Below are positions 43,361 to 55,360 of a DNA stretch of 64,000 nucleotides, in pieces. Position 1 is the first letter of the stretch; every line of letters begins with the position of its first letter. Location of the stretch: contig JADLZK010002652.1 of NCBI GenBank assembly GCA_015847255.1, positions 248,001-312,000 on the forward strand. Reading direction: 5' to 3'. The notes beneath the pieces were generated by a model. It worked only from the letters and a program-made list of their open reading frames with translations. It was not told where the DNA came from and did no database searches. The DNA is from Hyparrhenia diplandra (taxonomy: Eukaryota; Streptophyta; Magnoliopsida; Poales; Poaceae). Both the position numbers and the translations under genes were made by a program.

Positions 43361-46300
43361 TGTAACACCCGAGTGTTAAGCATCTTGAAAGCATGATCAT
43401 TTGCATAGCATCATCATCATTTCATGCATAATCATGTGTTAATAGCATTCACTTTGAATTGCTCTCATTTCATGCTTGTTTGAGCTATCTACTATAGGAT
43501 CTTAGCTATAATGATGTTTTGGACCTAGATTGTGCCTAGATATTTTTTTGACATAATTTAGGACCATGTTTGAGCTTGAGTTTCAACTTAGAAATTTTAT
43601 TTTAAATCTGCCCTAGAGGTCAAACCTCTTTGACCCATTTTGAAACTCCTTTCAAAAGTGCTTGATAGAAGTGTTTCTAGCAAAAAGTTTCTATAGATGA
43701 AATGAAGTACTTTTTATGTAGAGCAAATGATCTTTTTTATAAGTTTCTTGTGAAAAGGCTTGGAAATGGTTCAAATAGTGCCCAACAGTTTGGGTCAAAT
43801 TTGAGCCAAATTCAAACTCTGTTTTGACTAGTTTGATTTGACCTTGCTGTTTTTAATTTTTAGTTTCAAATTTAGGCCGAATTAGAAAAAGTTCATATTG
43901 AGTGTTTTGTAGCTTATGAAATTCTCTACAAAGTTCATGTTTTGACTTTTTCCAATTTCCACACGGATCTCGAGGCACAGGCTAAAAACTGACGCCGACT
44001 CGAAAGCAGTAGGGGGGTATCGCCCGGCCGTTGGCCCGACAGCGCCCGGGCGGCGTGGCCGCAGCGCGGCCGCCGATGTGCGGCCTGGACAGCCGCACCC
44101 ACGCCTTAAACGCGAACGCGTCTGCCGCGCCCTAACCCTAACTCGACTCCACTGCGACGCCCGGCCGCCCGGCCGAGCCGAATACGCCCGCCGCGAGCGC
44201 CATTGCCGTCGATCGAGCTCCGCCGGTATGTTCCGCCGTCGTCACCGCACCAATCCACCCCAAATCGAATCCCTAGCACCGCCATGAGCTACTCTACCTA
44301 AGGCCATCGTCGAATCGAGGTAAAGATCGGTACGGACCCCATTTCGCATCGAGTGCCGCCGGCGAGCCCGCCATGGCCGCCGTTGGGGCAAGCGCGCCGT
44401 TTGAGCTCGTTAATCGCGTTTAGCTCGTTCTTTCTCACGTCCTAGAGTTGCCTAGGGTTGCTTGAGCTCGAGCTAGATGGATGAGTAGATCGAGCCGCTG
44501 TTTCGCCCGGGGCCGCGTCGCCGACGAGCCGCCCGCGGAGCACCGCCGCCGTCGCGTTTGGTTTGTCGCCGTCGTTGCTCGTTGGGCTCCAATCTTGCTT
44601 GCATGTCTTAGTTAGATGTCCTAGAGTTGAGAACAGCCTTTGGTTCGCCGTCAATCGCCGGAGAACGGCGATCCCGCCGTCACCGCGCCGCGCTGTGAGC
44701 CGCCCGTGCGCCCGTCGTCGCCGTTGTAGTCGGTTTTAGCGCGAACCGAGTGCACCAACGCGTCCGCCTCGTCGCGTAGATGCTTTAGGCTAGCCGGGTT
44801 GCGTGATTTGGTCACCGCCGGGCGAAGATCCGTCGCCGACCCGCCGCCCGCGCCGCCGTGCCCTGTTCTTTGTCGCTGACACGCGGGCCCCGCCTTTTTC
44901 CTTTTCTTTTTCTTTTACGTTTTTCTAGATTTGAATGAAATGCTTAGAAAATTCATAACTTGGTCATTTTGAGTCCTTTTTGAGTGAAACAAATTTTGTC
45001 ATGCTTGTTATAGGATAGGCTACAGTATAAAATTATGAAACCCTATTTTCTGAGAACTTTTATATAGAGTTTTATTTATGGCCATAAATGCATGGAAATT
45101 GAGGAAAATCATATCTTTTAATTGGTGCAAGATAAAAATATGCTTTCTGTACAAAAAGTGCTTGTTTTTGTGAGTAGAATCCAGGAAAAATATCATGCAT
45201 AGTATGTTCTGTGGAAGAAATGTGATTTTCTATTTATGTGCTATTTACCATGTGATCTTTAGAAATTCATAGAAAAATAAATATTAGGGTTCGGATGTGA
45301 AACTTGGTATGCTTGTGTTTGATAGGTTTTAGAAGCTTATCATACTCAGAAATCTGTTGCCCTGACACTTTTCATAGTACAAAGTATTTTCATGCATAGG
45401 TTTGGTGTCAACTTGTCATTTTTGTGTAGGACTGTATGAGCATGATCTTGCCCCTGAGATTTTTATGGTAGCTGTTATATTCCAGTAGGATGCTCTGGTA
45501 ATTTTTGTAGAATTTTCTGAAGTAGTTATGTATTTATCATATTTATGATGCATGGAAAATAGGCTAGAAATATGTGTTTATATGAAGATGGTGTGTATTA
45601 GTATTTTTATTATGTGTTTCTAGCATGAATAGGATCTGTTAGTGAGCTTGGTTTGGTCAGCTTAGTAGTTTTGACATTTTCTTGTTCCTAGCATTTATTT
45701 AATTATAGTGTGCATGTGTAGTGTTTGCTAGGGCATGTTATTTTATGTGCTTTAGATTATCTTTTGATATGTCCAGTAGGTTTATTTGGTAGATAATTAC
45801 TTAGTTTACTTGCTGGTTAAGTTTGAAATAAGTTGCATGAGTAGTTTGTGAGTTATGGAGGTTGTGTGTGATGTTTGAGTTGAAAACAGAGTCTCTGTTT
45901 TCCTTAATTTCGAGGCTGTTAGGTTCAGATTCAGTTCTGGGTGATGTGGAATGTTTTGTAGGAAATTTTGTTAGCTTTCCATAGAGTCCTAGTTCGCTGA
46001 ATTTGGAGTTGTAGAACTCCTTGAGTGACTGTTTTAGTGATAGCATGTCGAGCTGCCATTTTCTGTTGATTTGTGAGTTGAGATGTTTTGATTTGGTGTG
46101 GGTTATTAGGGTTTCTTGTGTAGAATTAATTATGTTTCTACCGAAGAGATATGCACTTACTAATAGCTTACATCATGAAGCATCCATCCATCATACATAT
46201 TTTACTTATTGCAAGTTGATATTCATGTAATCGTAATTATATCTTTTCTCCATCATATGCATCATCACGGGATCGGGGAAGGGTTCGAGGAGCCGATCGA

Positions 46301-47881
46301 GGAGCGGACGGGAGAGCTTCACCATCCGGGAGTGCAGTCCGGAGGAGCCATCGGAGAAGAAGAGTCGATAGACGACCTGCCTGAGTGCCCGAGAGCACGT
46401 GCGGCCGACGTTCGGCGAGGCAAGCCCCGGAGCATTCTCGCCCTTTCCTAATTCTTCCAATTAATTTGACTTGAGTCTTTTATATGTTTTATGCATTAAG
46501 TTTAGGAAATTGGTTGAAACCGTTGATGCATTATGATCCTTCCCGAAAGTTGCCCTATCCTATATAGAGGTCTAGGTTAATGCTCATTATCATGATTGCG
46601 ATGAGAGACGGTGATTCCGGTCACTTGAGGAAATGTTGTGCACAATCACATGGGTGATTGTCAAGCTGCTGTTGAGAACCTGCTTAAGTAAAACATGATA
46701 GATTGGATGGAACTTGTGGTCTTTCCATCTGATCGATTAAGGACTCATACTTTGTCGGAATGTGGTCGGAAGTTGAACGCACACGGCATTTAGTAGGCTC
46801 CGCCGGTCGTGAGCCTGGCTCGTGGGAATGTTAGGGCCGGCCATGCTCGCTTTATCGCTCCTCCTTTGGTGATGGTTGGTGTGGTTAATCGGGCACAAGA
46901 AGATGCGCACGAGGGGTCGTACTCGTTGCTTACGCTCACTTGGGTGCTCGAGAAGGAGGGGGTAGCCGGCAAGACCGAGACTTTACGTCCCGTAACGTCC
47001 TGGGAGTGATCGGGTCTGCCCTTGCAAAGTAGACCTGGTTTGTGTCAGGGTATTCGCCAGCTGGTTTGCAAATCGATTCGAATCGCCATCTCTCCTGGTT
47101 AGTGAGAACCCGGGGTGCGTCCACGGCAATGTAGTCTTAATTATTACAATATATGTTAATTATCATGTGCGGTGATATAATTCTCGATCAAGTTACTTAT
47201 CTTTGTTATTTATTCTCTTGAGCAATGATTAATCTTGACTATACAGATTTATGGTTATGTAAGTAAATAAATAACCCTTTTAACTTGGAAAAGAACATTA
47301 GTATGTATAGGCTCACTAAGCAACTTTATTTGTGAAATTAATGTGAGTCAGCCTAAACTCCGAGATAAAGCCTAGCATGATCCTTGGAGTCTTTTATTTT
47401 ATTTTGGACGGGTAAGTCTAGCCGAGTATTTTGTACTCGGGGTTTTATTCCCGTGGTTGCGGTGAGCATGTGTACCATGGGTACTGTAAGACTTGTCTAT
47501 TTCCGTTGATGACGAGTAAGGCCGAGGGCAAGGCAACTCTATATCCCCTGTCTCATGCCGCTACAGGGATGACTATCTGTTGGCACTATCTTATATTTGT
47601 TTTTCGCTAAAAGACTATTTGGTTTTCAAAACTCGCTTCCGCATTTGAACCCGAAGTTTGTAATAAATTATACTTCGCACTCGATGTTTAATATATCGAA
47701 CTTGGTTTGAAATACCAATGGATTTTACTACCGAGCTCAACGATCCTGTTGTGTTGTTGATGAGTTTGAAATCACTCACGAGATTTCCGAATACAGGGTT
47801 TATAGGACTCAAGTGTAGACTGTGATTGCTTTGGTGATTGCGAATTATACTTGATTTCTTATAAATTGGTCGACTCTGTCA
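43361..47881 (+). repeat. 3' LTR of Tekay
   Basis: Begins TGTAACACCCGAGTG and ends GGTCGACTCTGTCA. The end is confirmed by an independent inverted copy at 63967-64000 (TGACAGAGTTGACC...). Length 4,521 bp. See the 5' LTR for the uneven divergence between the two copies. Confidence 0.92.
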
Positions 47882-48700
47882 CGCCCGGTTGCCCCGGAGC
47901 TTCACAAACACACCACCGCCACCCGCGACCCCGAATCTCCCTTCATCCCCACAAAGAAGAAGTATTTCCACAGGCTAAGGTTGGGAAGAATGCCGAGGCA
48001 ACACTCACAAAGCGTGATGAAGATGGCGATGTTGAGGATGGTGTTCGGCGGGTGGCGTAATTTGGAGCCCGTAGAGCATGAGGAGCTCCAGTAGGAAAGG
48101 GTGCGCCGGCATCCCAAAGCCGCGCCCTTTAAGTGGCTCTCGAACACCACCACCTCATCCGTGCGGCATGGGGTGCGGCTCCGCCTCCGGCACCCTCCAA
48201 CCGGGCGATGACCTCTCCGGCAACATGCGAGGGCGTCCACCGGCTCCCTCACCGTCCCCCTCGGTGGACGGCTGAGCTTGGCCACTCCCTATCCATCCGG
48301 ATTACCGGTTGCCGTCGCAGCGGCACACGGCTCGCATCATCGCGTCCGGGCGGCGGCGCCCGCGGCCGGCACTCGCTCCGCCTTGCGTCCTCCGGCGGCG
48401 CCTACACCACGGCCTGGCGACCTCGCGCCGCGACGATCCATCCCACCTCAATCGATTACAGTATTTCAAGAAAGTGAACAAGTGTTGGCAAAAATCGAAA
48501 GCGGTTCAAATCCACGCCCAAATCGACTACATTGGGGCTCAAAAGACGGCGAATCAACAGATCTATGAGGTACTTACCTCTTACGATCGGCGGTCGGGTC
48601 GATGCGGTCTTGAGCCGGGCGGTCGCAAACCCTAGGCGGTGCCATCGTAGCAGGATGAAGACGGAGGGCGCGAAGATGAAGCGGCTCCCGAGGCGAACGA
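47882..48700 (-). pseudogene. Accessory gene of inner Tat, N-terminal half with PF04195-type domain
   Basis: Minus-strand gene cut by Tekay. A 5' exon ends at a GTAAGT donor (ACTTAC at 48572-48577). The coding start is probably near 48,455 (MDRRGARSPGR). The domain at 48,150-47,930 reads VVVFESHLKGA in one frame, with its continuation in others, then PNTILNIAIFITLCECCLGI and LWKYFFFVGMKGDSG. This is the conserved pattern of the plant 'putative gypsy type transposon' domain (PF04195): N-A-I-L-N-I-A-x-F, C-E-x-x-L-G-I, W-K-Y-F-F. The C-terminal half resumes at 33156. Confidence 0.72.
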
Positions 48701-49659
48701 ACCGAGGAGGCACGGGCGTCGATATTTATAGCCCCTCGACCGCCCTTAGGGTTAATGCATGGGCAACCGTGTCCGCTGGGCCCGCGCCTCCCCATTTCTG
48801 GGTTGAGTGCGTGCGGCGGGGCGGCGGTGTCGATTGCCATCATTACCCTTTCTAAGTCGCCGCGTGTTGTGGTCTTCGCCACGCGTCCTATCCCCTCGAT
48901 TCTCGCGCCGGTTTGTTCCCCTACAAGATCGGGATATTAATTGACCGGATGTCCCGCCGTGTAGATTTTTGGGACACGAGCAGCCTAATCTTCTTGACAA
49001 AGCTTCATCAATATCCTGGGGTATACTGATTTTCCATTCCGCCTCCCCTTAAAACCGGGCTATTGAAATTTCCGCCTTTCGACGCGGCTGGATATTCTAC
49101 GGTTTGGCATGGCACGCACCTTGGCCCATGCATGGTGCATTGGCACCCACGTCGGGCGGGACATACGGTGCTTTCGGGGACTCCTCGCACGGGCTCCATC
49201 TTTGGAGTTTGGTCTTTGCGCCCGATTAGGTTTCCGATTACTCGGGGACTTTTTTTGGCGACATTTTTTTTTTTCTTGTGACCCTAGCGATGCGTGATTA
49301 CTCACCTACTCCTAGGCTCGGGGACTAAGTGGGCACACTTCACCTACGGTGAATCGTGCTCATTTTTATATTTACATCTCTACGGTGTTTTTCCACTATA
49401 CGTGGGCACACTTCGTAAAAAGAAAAGATTTTTTCATTGGAGCACCCGGCATCCAGCGGGCGGATTCGTCAAGACTAGGCGGTCGGAAGCAATGGAAAGA
49501 AGATCTGAGGAATGCGGCGGTGGTCGAGAGCTATCCGGGCTAGTCGGTGTTTAACTAGTCTCGTCGACACCGTATGAAGGCGGTCGACAACATCTCCCGA
49601 TGATCGGAGCGTCAAGACTCTTTCACTGCGGCAGCATACTGGCGTGCTCGGGGGACTAG
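48701..49659. other. 3' internal region of inner Tat
   Basis: Holds the probable promoter side of the antisense accessory gene (48,700-49,000), then non-coding DNA with repeated CTCGGGGACT-like phrases (near 49,236, 49,318 and 49,648) and a duplicated GTGGGCACACTTC (49,330 and 49,403), as often seen before the 3' LTR in Tat elements. CTCGGGGGACTA just before 49660 is the likely polypurine-tract region. No protein gene is supported here. Confidence 0.5.
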
Positions 49660-50139
49660 GCTGGGGGGGATAAGCCCCTATCCCCTCACGGGTCACTTTG
49701 GGTTAGGCCTCCTAGGCCGGCCCAGGATGGCGGATTGAAGCCCTTGGCGCTAGAAGACCGCAATTATCGGAGATCACGGCCTGAACTTGGCCGCCAAGAT
49801 AGTTTCCTAGTATAGCCCTATCGTAATCACTACATACTTTCCTATTATAACCGATCAGGATAGATCTTGTCGGACCGGATCCGACCTGTAACCCTGCTCC
49901 CCGGACTATATAAGGAGGGCGGGGATCCCCCGAGGACCATCGATTCTCAATCAATCAATACAACTAAGCGGGGGCGTAGGTTTTACGCCATCAAGGCGGC
50001 CCGAACACAGGTAAAACCCGTGTGTTTTGTCCTTCGCTCGTTCTCGCTTAACGTCTCGTTAGCCGTCTAGCACATCCCTAACCGCTCAATCTACTAGCGG
50101 GCATACCCCTGCTAGACTATCGCCGATAAACCGGCGACA
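49660..50139 (+). repeat. 3' LTR of inner Tat, full length
   Basis: Starts (TG)-TGGGGGGATAAGCCCC, with GC in place of the first TG as sequenced, has a TATA box CTATATAAG at 49907-49914, and ends GCATACCCCTGC...CCGGCGACA. Length 480 bp. It includes the 140 bp missing from the 5' copy. Confidence 0.82.
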
Positions 50140-50144
50140 CTCGT
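50140..50144. repeat. Target-site duplication CTCGT, right copy
   Basis: Partner of 23048-23052. The outer Tat pol frame resumes at 50145 (GTTCGACGATGGCGTAGG on the plus strand). Confidence 0.8.
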
Positions 50145-51330
50145 GTTCGACGATGGCGTAGGATTTGGCTCGGCGAGGCGTGCGTCCGACCTCCTCCTTT
50201 TCGGTGGGGAGCTTGCCATCCCGTAGCCATGCTACGATGGGAACTTGCCAATTAGGTCTTGGGGTTTTCGGCTCTGGGGGTCATGAAGACCTCGGTGTCG
50301 GCGAGGTCGACTTCTCTGTCGATCTCCATCGGCGAGCTCGAGCTCGCAGAGGCTTCGACTTTGGTGGGGAAGGAGCGAATGGGGACTTGGTCGGATCCGC
50401 GCGTTTGGTTTGGGCCTTCTCCCTCGAGCCGGATTGGACTGGTCATGTGCGAAGACACCGGGGAGGGACTTGTAGTCGGTCGGAGGCGGCCGCGCAGGAC
50501 GTCGGCGTCGCCGTTATCTTTGGCGGCGGATGTGCTTGAACTCGAGCCCATCGAAGTGCTCTTCGAGCTCGCGGACCTTGGCGGAGTACGCGATCATCCT
50601 CGGGCTGACGCAATCGGCTTCCTTCGTGGCCTGGTCAGCGACGAGCTTGGAGTCTCCACGGACCCCGAGGCGTTTGATGCCGAGCTCGATGGTGAGGCGC
50701 AGTCCGTTCACCAAGGCCTCATACTCGGCGACATTATTGGAGGCTGTGAAGTGGAGACGAATCGAGTACCTCATGCGCGCGCGCCGCGGCGAGATGAAGA
50801 CCAGGCCTGCCCCATGCGCCGTACTTCTTCACCGATCCGTCGAAGTAGGCGTCCAAAGTACTCGGCGTCGTGCGGCCGGGGGGCAGCTGCGTTTCTGTCC
50901 ACTCGGCTATGAAGTCGGGGGAGGACTTGAGACTTGATGGCCTCCCTCGGGGCGTAGGTGATGTCGGATCCCATGAGCTCGATTCCCCACTTGGCGATGC
51001 GTCCGTGGCCTCGGGGCTGCGGACGATTTCACCGAGCGGGAACTTGGAGACGACCGTGATCGGGTGGGCGTCGAAGTAATGTCGCAGCTTGCGACGCGGG
51101 ATCAGCAGTGCGTAAGCGAGCTTCTAGAGCTGCGGGTATCGGGTCTTTGTATCGGTGAGGACTTAGGCGATGGTGAAAGATCCCTTCGCACTCGAGGTGC
51201 GTGACCCTCTTCTGTCGCTCGACCACGAGCACCGTGCTCCACGACCTGCGAGGTGACCGCGATGTACAGCATCATCGGCTCGTCAGCCTTGGGTGGGGTG
51301 AGTATGGGGGCGGGCTCGTCAAAAAGCTCT
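50145..51330 (-). pseudogene. RNase H and connector of outer Tat
   Basis: RNase H core at 50774-50514: YSIRLHFTASNNVAEYEALVNGLRLTIELGIKRLGVRGDSKLVADQATKEAD (catalytic Glu in AEYEAL, Asp in GDSK) is open in one frame. Upstream, LECEGIFHHRLSPHRYKDPIPAALEARL (51,190-51,110) lies in a different frame. The segment down to 50145 is the variable spacer before integrase and is where inner Tat inserted. Confidence 0.8.
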
Positions 51331-51429
51331 TTTTAGAGAGTCGAGTGCGGCTGGGCCTCGTCGGTCTAGGCGAAGCGCTCGACTTCTTCGGGAGCTTTAT
51401 AACGGGAGGCTGGCGGCTCGCCGAGTCAA

Positions 51430-52130
51430 GCTATGAACCTGAGGGGCGGCGGGGCATCTCTGTAAGCCGGGCCGCACGCCCTTGACATTTTTGATCGGAC
51501 CCATCTTTGCGGATAGCCTCGATCTTTCGGGGGTTAGCTTCGATGCCACGCTCGGACACTATGAAGCCGAGGAGCTTTCCCCGAGGAACTCCGAAAACAC
51601 ATTTCTCGAGGTTGAGCTTCACCCCGAACTCGCGGAGCTTGTCGAAAACTTCCTTGAGGTCGGGAATGAGTTCCCCTGTACGCTTTGTCTTGACTACGAT
51701 GTCGTCGACGTATGCTTCAACTCGCTTCCCGAGAAGCTCCTTGAAGACTTTTCTCGCATACACCTCCGGAAGGTGGCTCCCGCGTTCTTGAGCCCGAAAG
51801 GCATGGTCACGCGAATGAACAGCGCCAAAGGGAATGATGAAGGAGGTTGCGAGCTGATCGAGCTCGTTCATCTCGATTTGGTGATAGCCCAGTATGCGTC
51901 GAGGAAGCGGGCGTCTCGCACCCAGAGGTGGAGTCAACGATTTGGTCGATCTGCGCGGCAAAGGAAAGCAGATCCTTTGGGCATGCCTTGTTGAGACTCA
52001 TATAATCAACACACATTCTCCATTTCCCATTCTTCTTCTTAACTAGTACTGAGGGGTTGGCTATCCACTCGGGATGATACACCTCCTTAACAAAGCCCGC
52101 CGCTAAGAGCTTATCTATTTCCTCGGCGAT
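51430..52130 (-). pseudogene. Reverse transcriptase of outer Tat
   Basis: From 52082: YHPEWIANPSVLVKKKNGKWRMCVDYMSLNKACPKD, then GYHQIEMN (about 51,880), KVFKELLGKRVEAYVDDIVVKTKRTGELIPDLKEVFDKLREFGVKLNLEKCVFGVPRGKLLGFIVSERGIEANPRKIEAI in a single open frame (51,757-51,505). The active-site YVDD codons lie at about 51,700-51,715. The central FGLKNA region is disrupted near 51,800-51,850. 51,330-51,430 continues into the RT connection. Confidence 0.85.
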
Positions 52131-52299
52131 TGCACGCCGCTGCCGTCGTCGAAGCGCCGGGGCATTGCTTCACCGGCCGAGAGCCGGGCTTGATGTTTAA
52201 GGAGTGCTCGGCGACTTCCCTCGGTATGCCGGGCATGTCGAGGGTCTCACGCGAATACGTCGAGGTTCGCACGGAGGAAGTCGACGGCTCGCTTTCCTA

Positions 52300-53130
52300 T
52301 TTAGGAGTGAGCTCGGCACCCGATGCGAGCGGTGCGCCCCTGCTCGTCGACCTTCCTTTGTCTTGGCGTCCTCGTCAGGCACGAAGAGCCCGCCGCCTTC
52401 TCCGGCTCGGCGGATAGGCTCGCCACCTTCTTTGGGCGTGCTCGAGGTCTTCTTGAGTTCGGCGGAGTCCTGCGCGCGGACCCCGCGAGCATCTGGGGAT
52501 GAGCTTCTTCGACTCGGCGAGGCGTCGGCGTCTTGCATGGCCTCCTTGTCGGTTGAAGGCGCTCGAAGGTGGAGTTGATGGTGATCACGCCCTTTGGTCG
52601 GGGATCTTGAGCTTGAGGTGCGTGTAGTTGGGCACGGCCATGAACCGCGTAGCACGGCCCGCTAGCGCGCGTAGTATGCGCTCTTGTATGGGAGCACCTC
52701 GAAGGTGAGCATCTCCTTGCGGAAGTTGCTCGGGTCACCGAAGGTGACGGGGAGGTCGATCGCCCGGCGGGAGCGCTGCTTCCCGGCACTACCCCATGGA
52801 TGGGGTAGGTGGGACGGTCGGTCGAGCTCGCGTGATGCCGAGTGCCTCCATGGTGTCGGCGTAGAGAGGCGGTTGAGACCGCTGCCGCCGTCCATCGGCA
52901 CCTTGCCGGGCGCTTGGTGCCGACTATAGAGGTCGACGGCGAGAGGAACCGCCCGGGTGAGAACGTGCGGGATTGTCCTTCTTGTCGAAGGTGATCGGGA
53001 CGGACCACTTGAGGTAGGAGGCGTGGCGGCTCGGTGAAGAAGGGACCTCGGCCTTGCGGGGGCTTACGGGAGGCACTTGGACTCGTGCGCCGGCGGACCA
53101 CCGAAGACGACATTGATCGTGCCGTCCGAG
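52300..53130 (-). pseudogene. Protease of outer Tat
   Basis: GTINVVFGGPPAHESK at about 53,120-53,075 opens the protease region. The catalytic motif PMDGGSGLNRL is near 52,895-52,865 (Asp-Gly-Gly-Ser, the same lineage variant as in inner Tat). FGDPSNFRKEMLTFEVLPYKSAYYA follows at 52,750-52,675. The region to 52,300 is a Lys/Glu-rich linker to RT in broken frames. Confidence 0.75.
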
Positions 53131-55271
53131 AAGAAGATGTCCTTGTTGCCCGCTTTGTTCGTCGAGTTCGTCCCAGCGGTGCTTGTTGCCCAGTATTTGT
53201 CACACGCCTCGCACCCGATCCACGAAACTGCGTAAGAAAGGCTGCGGTCCTTGAGCTTGTGCTTGATGAGACCGTGGTTGGGGGCGGGGAGCTCTAGCTT
53301 CTTTCGAAGAAGTCCTTGGGCACGCCCGGCTTGGCATATGGCCTTCGACTTCTTCTTCTCGGCTACGCGACAAAAAGTCGTCCTCGCCGCGCCCGGCGCT
53401 TGTTCTTGTTCTTCTTCTTGGACCGCGAGCTCGGACCCTCGCCCGACTTCATCGGTGAGCTTCTCCTTGCCCTTCTTCGGTGGTGCCGTGGAGGACCGCG
53501 CGCAGATGACCTCCTCGCCACCGGCGTGGTTCATGGCGAGGTCGAGGGCTCCTTCACCGTCTTGGGCTTGCGGATCCGAGCTCGCGGATGAGCATTTCGC
53601 AAGTCGTGCCGAAGGTGAAGGCGGTGATGATCTGCGCGTCGGTGGCGTCGGCGAGGCTCGTTGCGAGAGCTTGGAGAAACGGCCGGATGTGGTCGCGCGG
53701 GACTCTCACCCTTCCCGCTGCTTGCGGCTGCGAAGGTCCCCACGTGCTCGGGCGCGGTAAGTTCCCACGGAAATTGCCGGCGAAGATGTCGTGGAGATCT
53801 CGCCGCTGTCGATCATTCCCTGCAGGCAAATGCTCGAGCCAAGATCGGGCCGTGTCGGTGGGCGGGAGGTTGCGGATGATGAAGAGCTCATCGTCGGCCT
53901 CCCGCCCGCACGCGAGGCGGTAGTCCTCGGCAGGCAATTGGGGTCCATCTCCGTTGTATACTGACGGAGGTCGGAGCTCGGAAGCTGTGTGGGAACGGCG
54001 CATCGTGGACTCGGGGCCGAAGGCTGCTGGTCGCCTTCCGTCCGGCGTGGGGCCGATCCTCGAGCTCCACCTCGGTCGCGTGTCCGGGCTTGAGGGAGGG
54101 GCGCTCGCCGCCTCGACCTCCTCAGAGGCTGCGGCTGCGGTCCTCTGGCTGTCGTGGCGCTGCCCCTCCTCTTCTTGTAGGACTGGGCGGCGGTCGTCGT
54201 TGCGTCGTTCGTCGCGGGGGTCGCGTCGGTCGACCCGGCCGGCTTCCTCCCAGGGCCTCCGTAGCGTTGTCGTGTGTCAATGGTGTCTCGGGCATCGCGG
54301 TTTTTCTCCGACTCGGCGCTGGCGTGGACTCGACGAGGAAATGCGTCCAGAAGCGCGACCTACGGTTGGAGAGGCCTCGTGCTTCCTCCGGAGGCTGTCG
54401 ATGAGACTCCGTGCTCTCCCTGGCTTTGCTCGGCGGCCCTCGATAAGGGGCCGGAGGCGTTGGTGAAGTCGTCGGGCCTCAGGGCCCGGGCTCGGGGAGC
54501 TCGTGGAGGGCTCGGTGGCGTGCGAGGTTGCGTCGCACTGGCCAAAGACAGGCGGGAGGGTCGTCGGCTCGTCGATGCGGCGTCGCGCCTCCCATCCTCG
54601 GGCTTGAACTCGTTGGATCCTCCGAGCTTCCTCCAGGAGGCGTTGCGCTGCTGGGCGTCTCGCTCCGCTCCTCGAGCTCCTCGAGGCGCCCGGTGGACCA
54701 GCTTGGGCGGGCGCGCCTATCGACCCGTCGACCTTGTTCCCGAGTGCGGGGGGTGTCTCGAGAAGACTCCTCCTCGCTATGGTAGGCTGCGCACGGCCGT
54801 CCGGGTCTGGCACATGTAGCACTCGCGGCGTGGGGTCGACCTGCGAGGCTCAAGGCTGGCAGGCGCGGTCGGAACCGTCGGTCGCTGGGCTTCGGCGCCA
54901 TGGGGCAAGAGTTGTCCCAGGGGTACATCTCGTCGTAGGCCACAAGGAACTCATCGGGGAGGCGGCTCCTCCCCGGCGCTGCTGCGGGACGGCGTTGGCG
55001 GTGGAGAAGGTGACGTCCGGGAAGAGCTCTGAGTCAGCCTCCGGGCTCGGGATGTGCGGAAGCGGGTCCGCGATGGCGACGAAGAAGTGGTCGGCCGCCG
55101 CGGGATGGGGCTCGGTGGACTGGAGGTCGGGTCCCGTCCGGAGCGGACTAGCACGGGCGTTGGCGGCGTCGCGGATGAGGCGGGCGTCATCTCGCCCCGC
55201 ACCATCCGAGGAAGGTGGCTCGACGAGGGAGCCCTCGCCGGGTGCCAGCGAAATCTAGGGTCGAAGCGCAT
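53131..55271 (-). pseudogene. gag of outer Tat, frame-broken
   Basis: Possible start ATG 55271. The N-terminal half (55,270-54,020) is Arg/Pro/Ser-rich, with no conserved domain and open frames on both strands. The gag domain lies at about 53,990-53,560: VYNGDG, EDYRLACG, ADDELFIIRNLPP, SWLEHLPAG, DLHDIFAGNF, DHIRPFLQALAT and TFGTTCEMLIRELG. A Lys/Glu-rich segment and a Cys/His-containing stretch (APNHGLIKHKLKDRSL, 53,285-53,240) precede protease. Many frames are involved. Confidence 0.72.
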
Positions 55272-55340
55272 CGGTGCGACGGACGCCGAGAGGCAGTGAA
55301 GGAAGCCATCGAAGTGGTGATCGTCACACTAGCGCTGCCC

Positions 55341-55353
55341 CTACCGCGCGCCA
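55341..55353 (-). other. Primer-binding site of outer Tat
   Basis: On the minus strand TGGCGCGCGGTAGGGGC, close to the TGGCGCGCCAGGTAGGGGC site common in Tat-type elements; CCA is replaced by C. It lies just inside the 5' LTR. I do not assign the tRNA. Confidence 0.6.
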
Positions 55354-55360
55354 ACCGCCG

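Larger units (their letters stand above)
33162..47881 (+). mobile_element. Tekay/Del-type Ty3/gypsy chromovirus with 4.5-kb LTRs
   Basis: A 14.7-kb element: 5' LTR 33162-37692, primer-binding site 37693-37706, accessory ORF 38544-39156, gag 39724-40690, protease 40700-41200, RT 41205-42110, RNase H 42111-42520, residual integrase plus chromodomain 42521-43345, polypurine tract 43349-43358, 3' LTR 43361-47881. Very long LTRs, a PBS resembling the initiator-Met type, gag-PR-RT-RH-IN order and a C-terminal chromodomain identify the Tekay/Del clade. The integrase core is deleted, so the element is non-autonomous. AT-rich parts of the two LTRs are nearly identical, suggesting a young insertion. 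Confidence 0.9.
23053..50139 (+). mobile_element. Inner Tat-lineage Ty3/gypsy element, itself split by Tekay
   Basis: Plus-strand LTR retrotransposon inserted in outer Tat. 5' LTR 23053-23385 (3' end missing), gag 23386-25890, protease 25891-26720, RT/RNase H 26890-28500, integrase 28640-29852, antisense accessory gene (48577 down to 47882, then 33156 down to about 30400), 3' internal region 48700-49659, 3' LTR 49660-50139. The Tekay element 33162-47881 interrupts the accessory gene. Without Tekay the element is about 12.4 kb. It belongs to the same lineage as its host element but is clearly a different family, because LTRs and coding sequence differ. Confidence 0.85.

Noticed and set aside
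33162..47881. The 4.5-kb duplicated sequence as a segmental duplication or assembly duplication
   Set aside because: TG...CA ends, primer site, gag-pol interior, polypurine tract and a near-matching target duplication show it is an LTR pair.
53961..54943. Long plus-strand and minus-strand open frames in the GC-rich gag region of outer Tat
   Set aside because: They overlap on both strands and come from GC-rich composition; only the minus-strand gag domain further down has recognisable motifs.
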